Positions 25,704 through 32,543 of a stretch of 34,790 bases of DNA are shown in pieces. The notes below the pieces were generated by a model. It was not told the DNA's origin, made no database searches, and saw nothing but the letters and a program-made list of their open reading frames with translations. The stretch is from Anaerolineae bacterium (GTDB taxonomy: Bacteria; Chloroflexota; Anaerolineae; Aggregatilineales; Phototrophicaceae). Position 1 is the stretch's first letter. The number at the start of each line of letters is the position of its first letter. The stretch covers positions 1-34,790 of the forward strand of contig JALHNT010000069.1 in assembly GCA_022843385.1 (NCBI GenBank), written 5' to 3'. The position numbers and the translations under genes were made by a program.

Positions 25704-27301
25704 TGGGGATTTGCGACCCCTTCCAGCGCAGCCAATGCCTGTTCTTTCAGCGCTCGGCGGTCGATCTTGCCACTGGTGGTTCGCGGGAAATCCGCCATCA
25801 GCAGGATTTTCTCCGGCATAGCATAGGGTGGTAAGTGACTCCCCAAGTGGGCCTTGAGTTCCGCAGCGCTTACGGTCGCCCCCGGCTTGAGGATGACCGC
25901 CGACTCGATGATGGCGTTGCCATCCGCCAGCGGCAGGCTGTAAGCAACATTCTCATCCACCTGCGGGTGCCGGGAGAGGGCTGTCTCCACTTCGTCCAGT
26001 TCGACGCGGTAGCCGCGTATCTTCACCTGCCGGTCTTTACGACCCAGGAATTGCAGCTCACCATCCGGCAGTTCTCGCACCAGGTCGCCGGTGCGGTAGA
26101 AAACATCCTCCAGATAACCGAGCGTCTTGCGCCGATAGAAACCGCGCTCGGTCAAATCCGGGCGGCCCCAGTAACCGCGCATCATGGTCGGCGTGTGGAC
26201 GAGCAGCTCGCCGACCTCACCCACTGATACGGAATGGTCGTTTTCGTCCACCACCAGTCCTTCAGCATTGGCCCAGACACGCCCAATGGGCACCTGTTCG
26301 TCTTTGTCTTCCGGCTGCGGCGGGACATGGTAGTAGGTACACTGGTTGACCTCCGCTGGGCCGTAGACATTGCTGAACCGTGTCTGTGGCAAGCGGCGCA
26401 TTAGTGCTCGCAGGTGCTTGGGCGTGAAGGGTTCGCCGCCAAAGAGTACCCAACGTAGCGCACTCCAATCGCGCTCTTCCATCACTCCGTTGAGGAGCAT
26501 TTGAATGAGGGCAAACGGCACCGAATACCAGATGGTCATCCGTTCATCCTGTACCAGTTTTGACAGGCTGGCGGGCAGCTTGGTATAGGCCTCTGGGATA
26601 ATGATGGTCGTCGCACCACAGAGCGGTCCGCTGAAATAGTCGAAGGTGGACATGTCGAAGTGCAGCGGCGAATGGTTACTCAGGCGGTCGGCGTGGGTCA
26701 CATCGTAGACGTGGGCTGCCATCTTGGCGTAGCTCAGACCGCTGTAGTGGGTGTGCATCATGCCCTTCGGCTTGCCAGTGGAACCAGAGGTATACATGAT
26801 GTAGGCCAGATCGTGTTCCATCAGGTTCAGCGCAGGGGCAGGCCCAGCAGGTAACGTATTGATCGCCTCCCAGGTCATCGACCGCACTGAAGAATCGGTT
26901 AGGGGCAGGCCGATCACGCATTCCAGCGCCGAGCATTCGGCCATCAACTCGGTCACTGCTTTCGCCTTCGGCGGATGGCTTACGATATGCCGGATGCCAC
27001 AATCATCAATGACCAGCCTCAGCCGGGAGATCGGCGCCAGCGGATCAAGCGGGACGTAAGCCGCACCGGCTTTCATGATACCGTAGATAGCAACAGCTGA
27101 TTCCAGGCTCTTGTTCAGGTAGATGCCCACCCGATCGCCCTTGTGGACACCCTGCTCGACCAGCACGCGCGCCAGGTTATCCGTCCGTCGGGTGAGTTCA
27201 GCGTAGCTCAACCCTTGCCCGTTGCAGCGCATGACCTCATGGTCAGGGTATTTCGAGGCGGATTGGTCAACCGCCTGTGGCAGTAGGTAGATCATGCTCA
27301 C
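25700..27301 (-). CDS. Stand-alone adenylation enzyme, probably L-prolyl-AMP ligase
   Basis: A 533-residue adenylation enzyme with A3 YTSGSTGKPKG (170-180), A4 LHFDMSTFDYF, A5 NVYGPAEVNQC, A7 YRTGDLVR, A8 GRKDRQVKIRGYRVEL and A10 TTSGKIDR, and no carrier domain. Specificity residues read as D-M-F-Y-L-G-V-Q-C. The Y, L and C positions agree with the code I remember for prolyl-AMP ligases (PltF/RedM type), the rest do not, so proline is favoured mostly from context: a dehydrogenase and a free carrier lie beside it. GTG at 27301 overlaps the dehydrogenase stop; ATG at 27295 is an equally good start. A DltA-like role is the main alternative, but no other dlt gene is present. Confidence 0.85.
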   Translation of the reverse strand: MSMIYLLPQAVDQSASKYPDHEVMRCNGQGLSYAELTRRTDNLARVLVEQGVHKGDRVGIYLNKSLESAVAIYGIMKAGAAYVPLDPLAPISRLRLVIDDCGIRHIVSHPPKAKAVTELMAECSALECVIGLPLTDSSVRSMTWEAINTLPAGPAPALNLMEHDLAYIMYTSGSTGKPKGMMHTHYSGLSYAKMAAHVYDVTHADRLSNHSPLHFDMSTFDYFSGPLCGATTIIIPEAYTKLPASLSKLVQDERMTIWYSVPFALIQMLLNGVMEERDWSALRWVLFGGEPFTPKHLRALMRRLPQTRFSNVYGPAEVNQCTYYHVPPQPEDKDEQVPIGRVWANAEGLVVDENDHSVSVGEVGELLVHTPTMMRGYWGRPDLTERGFYRRKTLGYLEDVFYRTGDLVRELPDGELQFLGRKDRQVKIRGYRVELDEVETALSRHPQVDENVAYSLPLADGNAIIESAVILKPGATVSAAELKAHLGSHLPPYAMPEKILLMADFPRTTSGKIDRRALKEQALAALEGVANPQ

Positions 27302-28443
27302 AACCCCAGGAAGCGCGCGATGATGTTTCGCTGAATGTCGGAGGTGCCGCCGTAAACCGGCCCAGCGACGGCATCCCGCAAATCGCGCTCGATCTCATAC
27401 TCGGTCAAATAACCACGCCCACCGTGTATCTTGATGGCGTCCATGCTGGATTCGACAAAAGCATCGCCCAGGTAGAGGTTCGCCAGCGCCGACTCCATCA
27501 TGGTGCTGCTGCCGTTGGCCTTGGCCCAGGCTGCTCTGTAGGTGATGAGCCGCGCCAGTTCCAGCCGCAGCTTCATTTGGGTGATGCGGTGGGAAACCGC
27601 CTGAAACTTGCCAATCGGTTGTCCGAACTGGTGACGCTCGCGGGCATATTGGATGGCGATTTCCAACTGATGTTCCATCGCACCGATCTGACTGGCAAGG
27701 ATGCAGGCGCGCTCGTACTCCTGCGAGCTGCTGAAGATGCTGCCACCCGCACCCTCCGCGCCGATGCGGTTTTCGGCAGGTACGAAGCAGTTCTCAAAGA
27801 TGAACTGCCCGATGGGTACCGTCCGCAGGCCCATCTTTTCCTGTACAGGCAATTGCTGGAAGCCGGACATCCCCTTCTCGACGATGAAGACGCTCAAGCC
27901 CCATATGCCTTTGCCGGGGTCGGTGCTGGCAAAGATGATGGCAAAATCGGCAATCGGGCCGAAGGTAATCAGCATCTTGTGCCCGTTGAGCAGGTAGCCG
28001 CCGTCGGTTTTGGTAGCGGTCATTTTGGCGCTGTAGGCGTCGGAGCCGCTGTCCGGCTCCGTCATGGCATAGGCACCAATCTGCTCACCCCGGATGAGCG
28101 GCGGCAGGTATCTGGCTTTCTGCTCGGCGCTGCCATGTTGCAGGAGGGCTGGTTGTGTACTCCACATCTGGGCATTGAGCGCGAAGGTCAGGCCGTTATC
28201 TCGGCAGCCATAACCGAGCGCCTCCAGCGCCAGCGTGGTCGTCAGCAGGTCGTAACCCGCGCCGCCGTATTCCCTGGGCATGAACCAGCCTTGCACACCA
28301 AAGGCACCGCACTTACGCCAAAGTTTCGGCGAGAAAGTGCCTTCGCGGTCACGCTCACGCACATCATTGTTCAGTTCACGCCTGGCAAAGTCGATGATTT
28401 GCTGCTTGAGGGTGAGTTGCTCAGGTGACCAACTAAAGTCCAT
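27298..28443 (-). CDS. Acyl-CoA-dehydrogenase-like flavoprotein, probable prolyl-carrier dehydrogenase
   Basis: A 381-residue acyl-CoA dehydrogenase fold: AYAMTEPDSGSD (124-135) and MLITFG (FAD and substrate side), QFGQPIGKFQ, and the C-terminal IHGGRGY and GGTSDIQRN. The usual catalytic Glu before the GTS motif is Gly365. A Glu is instead found at position 244 in QEYERACILA, where isovaleryl-CoA dehydrogenase and prolyl-carrier dehydrogenases (PltE, AnaB) place theirs. This supports oxidation of prolyl-S-carrier to pyrrole-2-carboxyl- or dehydroprolyl-S-carrier. It lies 27 bases after the cyclodeaminase gene and overlaps the adenylation gene by four bases. Confidence 0.88.
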   Translation of the reverse strand: MDFSWSPEQLTLKQQIIDFARRELNNDVRERDREGTFSPKLWRKCGAFGVQGWFMPREYGGAGYDLLTTTLALEALGYGCRDNGLTFALNAQMWSTQPALLQHGSAEQKARYLPPLIRGEQIGAYAMTEPDSGSDAYSAKMTATKTDGGYLLNGHKMLITFGPIADFAIIFASTDPGKGIWGLSVFIVEKGMSGFQQLPVQEKMGLRTVPIGQFIFENCFVPAENRIGAEGAGGSIFSSSQEYERACILASQIGAMEHQLEIAIQYARERHQFGQPIGKFQAVSHRITQMKLRLELARLITYRAAWAKANGSSTMMESALANLYLGDAFVESSMDAIKIHGGRGYLTEYEIERDLRDAVAGPVYGGTSDIQRNIIARFLGL

Positions 28444-28470
28444 CGCGAGTCCTTTACCTAGTGCGTGATA

Positions 28471-29604
28471 TCATGAATGACTGTTATGGTGGGAATGCCC
28501 ATTACGAGCGAAGTGATACGGATTGCGCGGATCATCGGAGGCGCTTTCCAATTCGAGGGGCGTGCCGAGTCCCAGTTCACCTGCGTAATCCAGCAGCATT
28601 TGCAGAGCGATCTGGTCTTCCAGCGCCCAGCCCGTCGAGTCGAAGACGCTGGTGGTTTGGCGAGCATAGGCATAACGCTCCGGTTGCTGGATCACCTCCA
28701 CCAACGATGCACCGATTTGATCCAGGCCAAGCCGCTGGCACTCGCCCTCTTTCAAAGCCTGTTCCGGGAAATCTGGGCAAACGAAGCTGCGTTGGAGCAA
28801 GGTCAATGGCACTTCAAACTTGCCGGGGAAATCCGCCCCAACCGCATTGACATGCAGATGGGGCTTTAGGTCGCGATCCGGGAAGACCTCGCCATCGCCG
28901 ATGTCCACCGAGGTCGCTGTGCACAGGACATCCGCCTCGCTGACCAGCCGGGGCAAATCGTGTGCTTCAACCGGGGAGACTTCTAACCCCAGGAAGTCCG
29001 CTCGCTGGCTGAAGGTGCGCGTCACCGCCGGATTGCTATCGTAGACCATCACTTGGTCGATCTCAATCACTCGCGAGAGCGCGTGCAACTGGGCGACGGC
29101 CTGCGCCCCGGCACCGATCAACCCCACCACGCGGCTGTCCGGGTGCATCAGGGCGCGGCTGGCGATGGCAGAAGCCGCACCCGTCCGCAGTGCTGTCAGG
29201 AAAGTGGCATCTGCCAGACCGATCAAATGCCCGCTGTGGGTGTCATAGGTGCTGATGGTTGAGAGAATTGTCGGTAGGCCATTGCTCCCCGGATTGGCCG
29301 GATGATAGCCCACCACCTTGATCGCCACCTCCGCCCCGCGCCGCATTACTGGCATCCATTCCAATAAGCCGAGGTAGGGGTTGTGATAAGTGAAGCCGGA
29401 ACGGGGCGGAATGTCGTAACAGGCCGGTTCAAATTGTCGGAAGGCGCTGGTCAGCCGAGCGATCATCGCGTCCATAAGGGCATTCAAACCCACGCGCTGG
29501 ACAATCATCCGAACATCGGGCGCTGATAAAACAAGAGTAGTCAATTGATGCAAATCTCTCGCATTTTGTGAATGGAAATTACTATGGCGAGTTTCACCTA
29601 ACAT
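28471..29604 (-). CDS. Ornithine cyclodeaminase / mu-crystallin family enzyme
   Basis: A 377-residue member of the ornithine cyclodeaminase family, which converts L-ornithine to L-proline and ammonia with bound NAD. Visible are Lys96 in VAIKVVGYHPAN, TALRTGAAS (Arg140), the Rossmann motif GLIGAGAQA (161-169), and NAVGADFPGK with Asp258, matching the catalytic Asp of the Pseudomonas enzyme. The C terminus has a His-rich tail (HFARNGHSHHNSHS). It is the first gene of the NRPS operon and would feed proline to the adenylation enzyme. Alanine-dehydrogenase-like or diaminopropionate-forming members exist, so the substrate is inferred. The ATG has AAAGG only three bases away; a start about 20 codons later is possible. 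Confidence 0.85.
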   Translation of the reverse strand: MLGETRHSNFHSQNARDLHQLTTLVLSAPDVRMIVQRVGLNALMDAMIARLTSAFRQFEPACYDIPPRSGFTYHNPYLGLLEWMPVMRRGAEVAIKVVGYHPANPGSNGLPTILSTISTYDTHSGHLIGLADATFLTALRTGAASAIASRALMHPDSRVVGLIGAGAQAVAQLHALSRVIEIDQVMVYDSNPAVTRTFSQRADFLGLEVSPVEAHDLPRLVSEADVLCTATSVDIGDGEVFPDRDLKPHLHVNAVGADFPGKFEVPLTLLQRSFVCPDFPEQALKEGECQRLGLDQIGASLVEVIQQPERYAYARQTTSVFDSTGWALEDQIALQMLLDYAGELGLGTPLELESASDDPRNPYHFARNGHSHHNSHS

Positions 29605-29627
29605 GCGCCTTTCAGACGCTCTAAAAT

Positions 29628-29641
29628 CTGACTAAAGTCAG
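29628..29641. promoter_or_regulatory. Palindrome just upstream of the NRPS operon
   Basis: CTGACT-AA-AGTCAG is a perfect 6-base inverted repeat about 24 bases before the cyclodeaminase start, extendable by imperfect pairs. It is in the only sizeable gap before the operon, so it may be an operator or a leader hairpin. No regulator gene is in the window and I recognise no known box. Confidence 0.3.
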
Positions 29642-29819
29642 GTGTTGAGCCTTAGAATGGTCGCTTGGGCTACACTTCCTAATATCATGCGCTCAAAACT
29701 CGGCAAATAGATTTTCTCACCGTGTAGAGAGGATGAGGTGTATATCGTTTTTACCCCATCCTATCGCGCGGCCTGGACCATTGAATATACCGAAGAACGA
29801 AAGAAATACCTGTCTAGAT

Positions 29820-29857
29820 GCACGGGGGATTGATTGAATTACCCAATCTAACCGTGC
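29820..29857 (-). terminator. Hairpin after the SGNH-type gene, possible terminator
   Basis: GCACGG (29820-29825) pairs with CCGTGC (29852-29857), and the inner GATTG pairs with CAATC. On the minus strand it lies just past the stop of the gene at 29875-31530. The following sequence has scattered T's (TATTTCTTTCG) but no real T tract, so intrinsic termination is only possible. It would separate the surface-protein gene from the NRPS operon. Confidence 0.35.
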
Positions 29858-29874
29858 AGCCTGATTGATTGACA

Positions 29875-31530
29875 CTATCCGCTGCAACCCACTGCCGCCA
29901 AGGCGCTCGCCGCTCCTGGCTGACCAGCGTAGAAACAACCGTAAATTGCCTCCGCAACGACCTGATGTCCTTGTACCGTTAGGTGCCCAATACCATCTCG
30001 CAGGAATAACATCTGGAGTTCAGCAGGTGCTAATCCGGTTGCTTGCAGATATTGCCCAAGCGGCAACACTGGAATGCCTTTGGCATCCGCGTAGGCCCGT
30101 AATGCGCGTTCCGGGGCGTACAAGTCGTAACCGATGACCTCGCCGTCGTTGCTATAGAACGCTGCAGGATAGTAAGGCAAAATGACCAGTCGCATGGTCG
30201 CACCTGCTTCAACTACTTGTAATCGCCAGCTTTCCAGTTGGGCTGTGACCAGGCGAAATGTTTCCTCTGCCTGCGGGTCATCAGAATCGGCTGCAAACAG
30301 GTATTCCAGCCCGGCAAAAGGCTGTCTTTCGCTCACATGCTCGCTGTTTGAGTAGCCCTCTGGTGTATAGGCGAGCTGCCCGGTTGCTTGGCTGAGTGCG
30401 CCGCCTAATAGATCCGCCAGGAAGAGGTGGCTCTGGATGGTCTGCGCCGGGTTAGGCGGATCATATCCCCGGATGACGATGTGCCATAGGTCATGCCGCA
30501 GCAGGTACTCGTTTTCCGGCACATCCACCAACCCGTCAGCCGTGAACCCCACGCGGGGGATAATCCCGCTGGGCATATCCACTGTCTGAAAATCATTCAG
30601 GACATGGAATACCACCAGCACATCCTGCGGTTGCACACTTCCAGCGGTGAACTGGAACATGCGCTGATGCAGATACACTTCCAGCCCATAATCCGGCGTA
30701 CCCATGCTGATGACCTCACGTGGATTCTCTTTATCCGTGTTCATCAGCCGATCGAGCACCACTCCCATGTTCTGATTGGGTGCGACTTGTAGTCCCATCA
30801 GGTAGGAGCCGCCTACCAGCACATAACGGTCGGAGCCTTCGCGCAGGCGGAAGTTCGGGTAGTACCAGCCGTTGGCATTGGTCTGCCCGCTGCTGCCGCC
30901 CTCTGCTGGGTTGTAGACCCGACCGTAAGGAGTGAAAAGACCGTTAAGATTCTGTACCGGGGAGATCCGCAGCAGTGCGCCAATCTGGAGCAGTACTTCC
31001 GCGCCGATGATGACTGCCAGAATCCCGATCACCACCTTGCGCCATAGCTGAAGCTTTCCGCCGGATGGATTGGCGAAAAGGATGACCATTGTGAATAGGG
31101 CTATCATCAACAGAACGGCGATTTCCAGGAGCGGGAAGCGTATCCAGCGTTCGCCAAAGATGTACATGCTGGCGATCAAGATGGCGAATACCAGCAGGAT
31201 AGGAACGCCTACCCAGGCCCGTTCCTGGATAAAGCGAACGATTCCCTTAAAGCGGTCAAGTCCCTTAGGGTAAAAGAGGAACATGCCCCACAGGATGAAA
31301 CCGGCTGCATAGACCAGCAGCAGAATGAAGAATGACCAGGAGTACAGCCCCAGCACTTCCTTCGGCTCGCTTGTATGGGTAAAGAGATCCACAAATCCGG
31401 CCATCCAGAAGATGACTACAAATGTCAGGATGAGCAAATATTCTGCTGACTGTGCCACACGATGCTCAAAGGCCGCCCAACCTTTAAGTGGATGTGTGTC
31501 GGTAGACGATTGAGATGCTGTCACCGCCAT
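29875..31530 (-). CDS. Membrane-anchored SGNH/GDSL-hydrolase-like protein
   Basis: A 551-residue protein with five predicted membrane helices in the first 190 residues (near 30-50, 63-87, 107-124, 131-152 and 166-186), then an outside domain of about 360 residues. That domain has YVLVGGSYLMGLQV (Ser242, the GDSL-like nucleophile position) and, near the end, DGIGHLTVQGHQ (Asp512, His516 or His522), together resembling the SGNH hydrolase fold. Substrate is unknown; surface glycans or O-acetyl groups are typical for membrane-tethered forms. An AAAGGAAAAAC ribosome binding site precedes the ATG. It follows the HupE-like gene by 21 bases and is separated from the NRPS genes by about 270 bases, so a role in the pathway is not implied. 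Confidence 0.7.
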   Translation of the reverse strand: MAVTASQSSTDTHPLKGWAAFEHRVAQSAEYLLILTFVVIFWMAGFVDLFTHTSEPKEVLGLYSWSFFILLLVYAAGFILWGMFLFYPKGLDRFKGIVRFIQERAWVGVPILLVFAILIASMYIFGERWIRFPLLEIAVLLMIALFTMVILFANPSGGKLQLWRKVVIGILAVIIGAEVLLQIGALLRISPVQNLNGLFTPYGRVYNPAEGGSSGQTNANGWYYPNFRLREGSDRYVLVGGSYLMGLQVAPNQNMGVVLDRLMNTDKENPREVISMGTPDYGLEVYLHQRMFQFTAGSVQPQDVLVVFHVLNDFQTVDMPSGIIPRVGFTADGLVDVPENEYLLRHDLWHIVIRGYDPPNPAQTIQSHLFLADLLGGALSQATGQLAYTPEGYSNSEHVSERQPFAGLEYLFAADSDDPQAEETFRLVTAQLESWRLQVVEAGATMRLVILPYYPAAFYSNDGEVIGYDLYAPERALRAYADAKGIPVLPLGQYLQATGLAPAELQMLFLRDGIGHLTVQGHQVVAEAIYGCFYAGQPGAASALAAVGCSG

Positions 31531-31551
31531 AGTTTTTCCTTTGTTGAATAC

Positions 31552-32133
31552 CTAAACTCCAGTGACGACCTGGGCGACCAGATAGATGCCCATCAGGGCG
31601 ATGACCAATCCGCCGATCCGGAGGATCATCGCGCTGCGTTGATTCCGTAGGGCGATGTAGCCAATCAGAGCACCAATGACGTGGAGGCCAGCTGTGGCGG
31701 TCATGAAACCCAATACATAAGCGAGAATGTAGAGGACATCGCCTTCGACTGCCGGTAACTCCGCCCCATGTGCGTGACCATGAAATATGGCAAAGATGGC
31801 GACAAAAATCATCGCAACCCTCATCGGGATTTTCTGGTTAGCGAGCAACGCCAGACCAAGAATGACCACTGACCCGGTGATACCCACTTCAACCAAGGGC
31901 AGCGGGACCCCAAAATATCCCATCACACCGGCAATCGCCATCGCAACCACAAAAGTAGTTGGTACGACCCAGATGGCTTTTCCGCCGATCTGAGCGCTGA
32001 GCAAGCCAACTGTCACCATTGCCAATAGATGATCTAACCCAAGTAATGGGTGAAGGAAACCGGCAATGGCACTGCTGCCACCTTCCAGGGTATGGGCAAC
32101 AATGGGCACAAACGCCGCAAGAATACTCTGCAT
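31552..32133 (-). CDS. HupE/UreJ family membrane protein
   Basis: A 193-residue (from the preferred start) polytopic membrane protein with the family signature HPLLGLDHLLAM near the N terminus and FHGHAHGAELP in the middle, both His-rich. HupE/UreJ proteins are nickel (or cobalt) permeases linked to hydrogenase or urease maturation; neither is seen here. The frame opens at 32166, but the ATG at 32133 has a strong TTGAGGAAA ribosome binding site six to seven bases away, while the upstream ATG has none. That start gives an N terminus (MQSILAAFVPIVAHTLEGG) like a signal peptide or first helix. A 20-base perfect inverted repeat lies 50 bases upstream. Confidence 0.82.
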   Translation of the reverse strand: MQSILAAFVPIVAHTLEGGSSAIAGFLHPLLGLDHLLAMVTVGLLSAQIGGKAIWVVPTTFVVAMAIAGVMGYFGVPLPLVEVGITGSVVILGLALLANQKIPMRVAMIFVAIFAIFHGHAHGAELPAVEGDVLYILAYVLGFMTATAGLHVIGALIGYIALRNQRSAMILRIGGLVIALMGIYLVAQVVTGV

Positions 32134-32182
32134 GATGACTTTCCTCAATAGGTTAGGGGGCTTCATTTCATTGAATCAGATT

Positions 32183-32202
32183 AATGAAAGATAACTTTCA
32201 TT
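32183..32202. promoter_or_regulatory. Candidate metalloregulator operator upstream of hupE-like gene
   Basis: AATGAAAGATAACTTTCATT is a perfect 8-base inverted repeat with a 4-base centre, AT-rich and about 50 bases before the preferred hupE start. The shape resembles Fur/Zur/Nur-type boxes, though it does not match a specific consensus. Nickel or zinc control of a HupE-type permease would make sense. Confidence 0.45.
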
Positions 32203-32291
32203 GCATTTGCCTAAATTCAGCCTTATGACATGGTCGCAATCCGACAAACTTGTATTAATGGCGCGGCGATGAAAAAGACTGAATCTCCTGT

Positions 32292-32319
32292 AAACACTCC
32301 GCTGCCAAGCGGGATGTTT
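32292..32319 (-). terminator. Hairpin between surface-protein gene and hupE-like gene
   Basis: AAACACTCCGCT and AGCGGGATGTTT pair around a GCCA loop with one mismatch and one G-T pair. On the minus strand it lies downstream of the surface-protein gene, with TTT right after the stem and a CTTTTT run about 20 bases further. It may be part of a tandem terminator with the hairpin at 32370-32389. Confidence 0.4.
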
Positions 32320-32369
32320 CATTTCTAACGAAGGTTAATTCTTTCTTCCACAGGCAGCCAAACGTATAA

Positions 32370-32389
32370 GTGCCACCCCATGGTGGCAC
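32370..32389 (-). terminator. Strong hairpin after surface-protein gene, probable terminator
   Basis: GTGCCACC-CCAT-GGTGGCAC is a perfect 8-base stem with a 4-base loop, 44 bases past the distal TAG (32433-32435) of the PKD protein frame on the minus strand. The bases after it are TTATACGTTT, only moderately T-rich. It fits an intrinsic terminator for that gene. Confidence 0.5.
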
Positions 32390-32543
32390 CATTGTAATCA
32401 GGTGAATGTCGGTAGGTGAACCGGTTGCAGCTCTATCCGCTGATGGTGATGGTCAGGCTGGCGCTACTGACACCGCCAGCCCCGCTAACGGTCAGAGTGA
32501 CCAGGTAGGTTCTCGGCACTGAGTAGACGTAGACAGGGTTGGC

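Noticed and set aside
27277..28428. Long plus-strand open frame (383 codons) opposite the acyl-CoA-dehydrogenase gene
   Set aside because: It mirrors the minus-strand gene frame in GC-rich codons. The minus frame has all family motifs and the plus frame has none.
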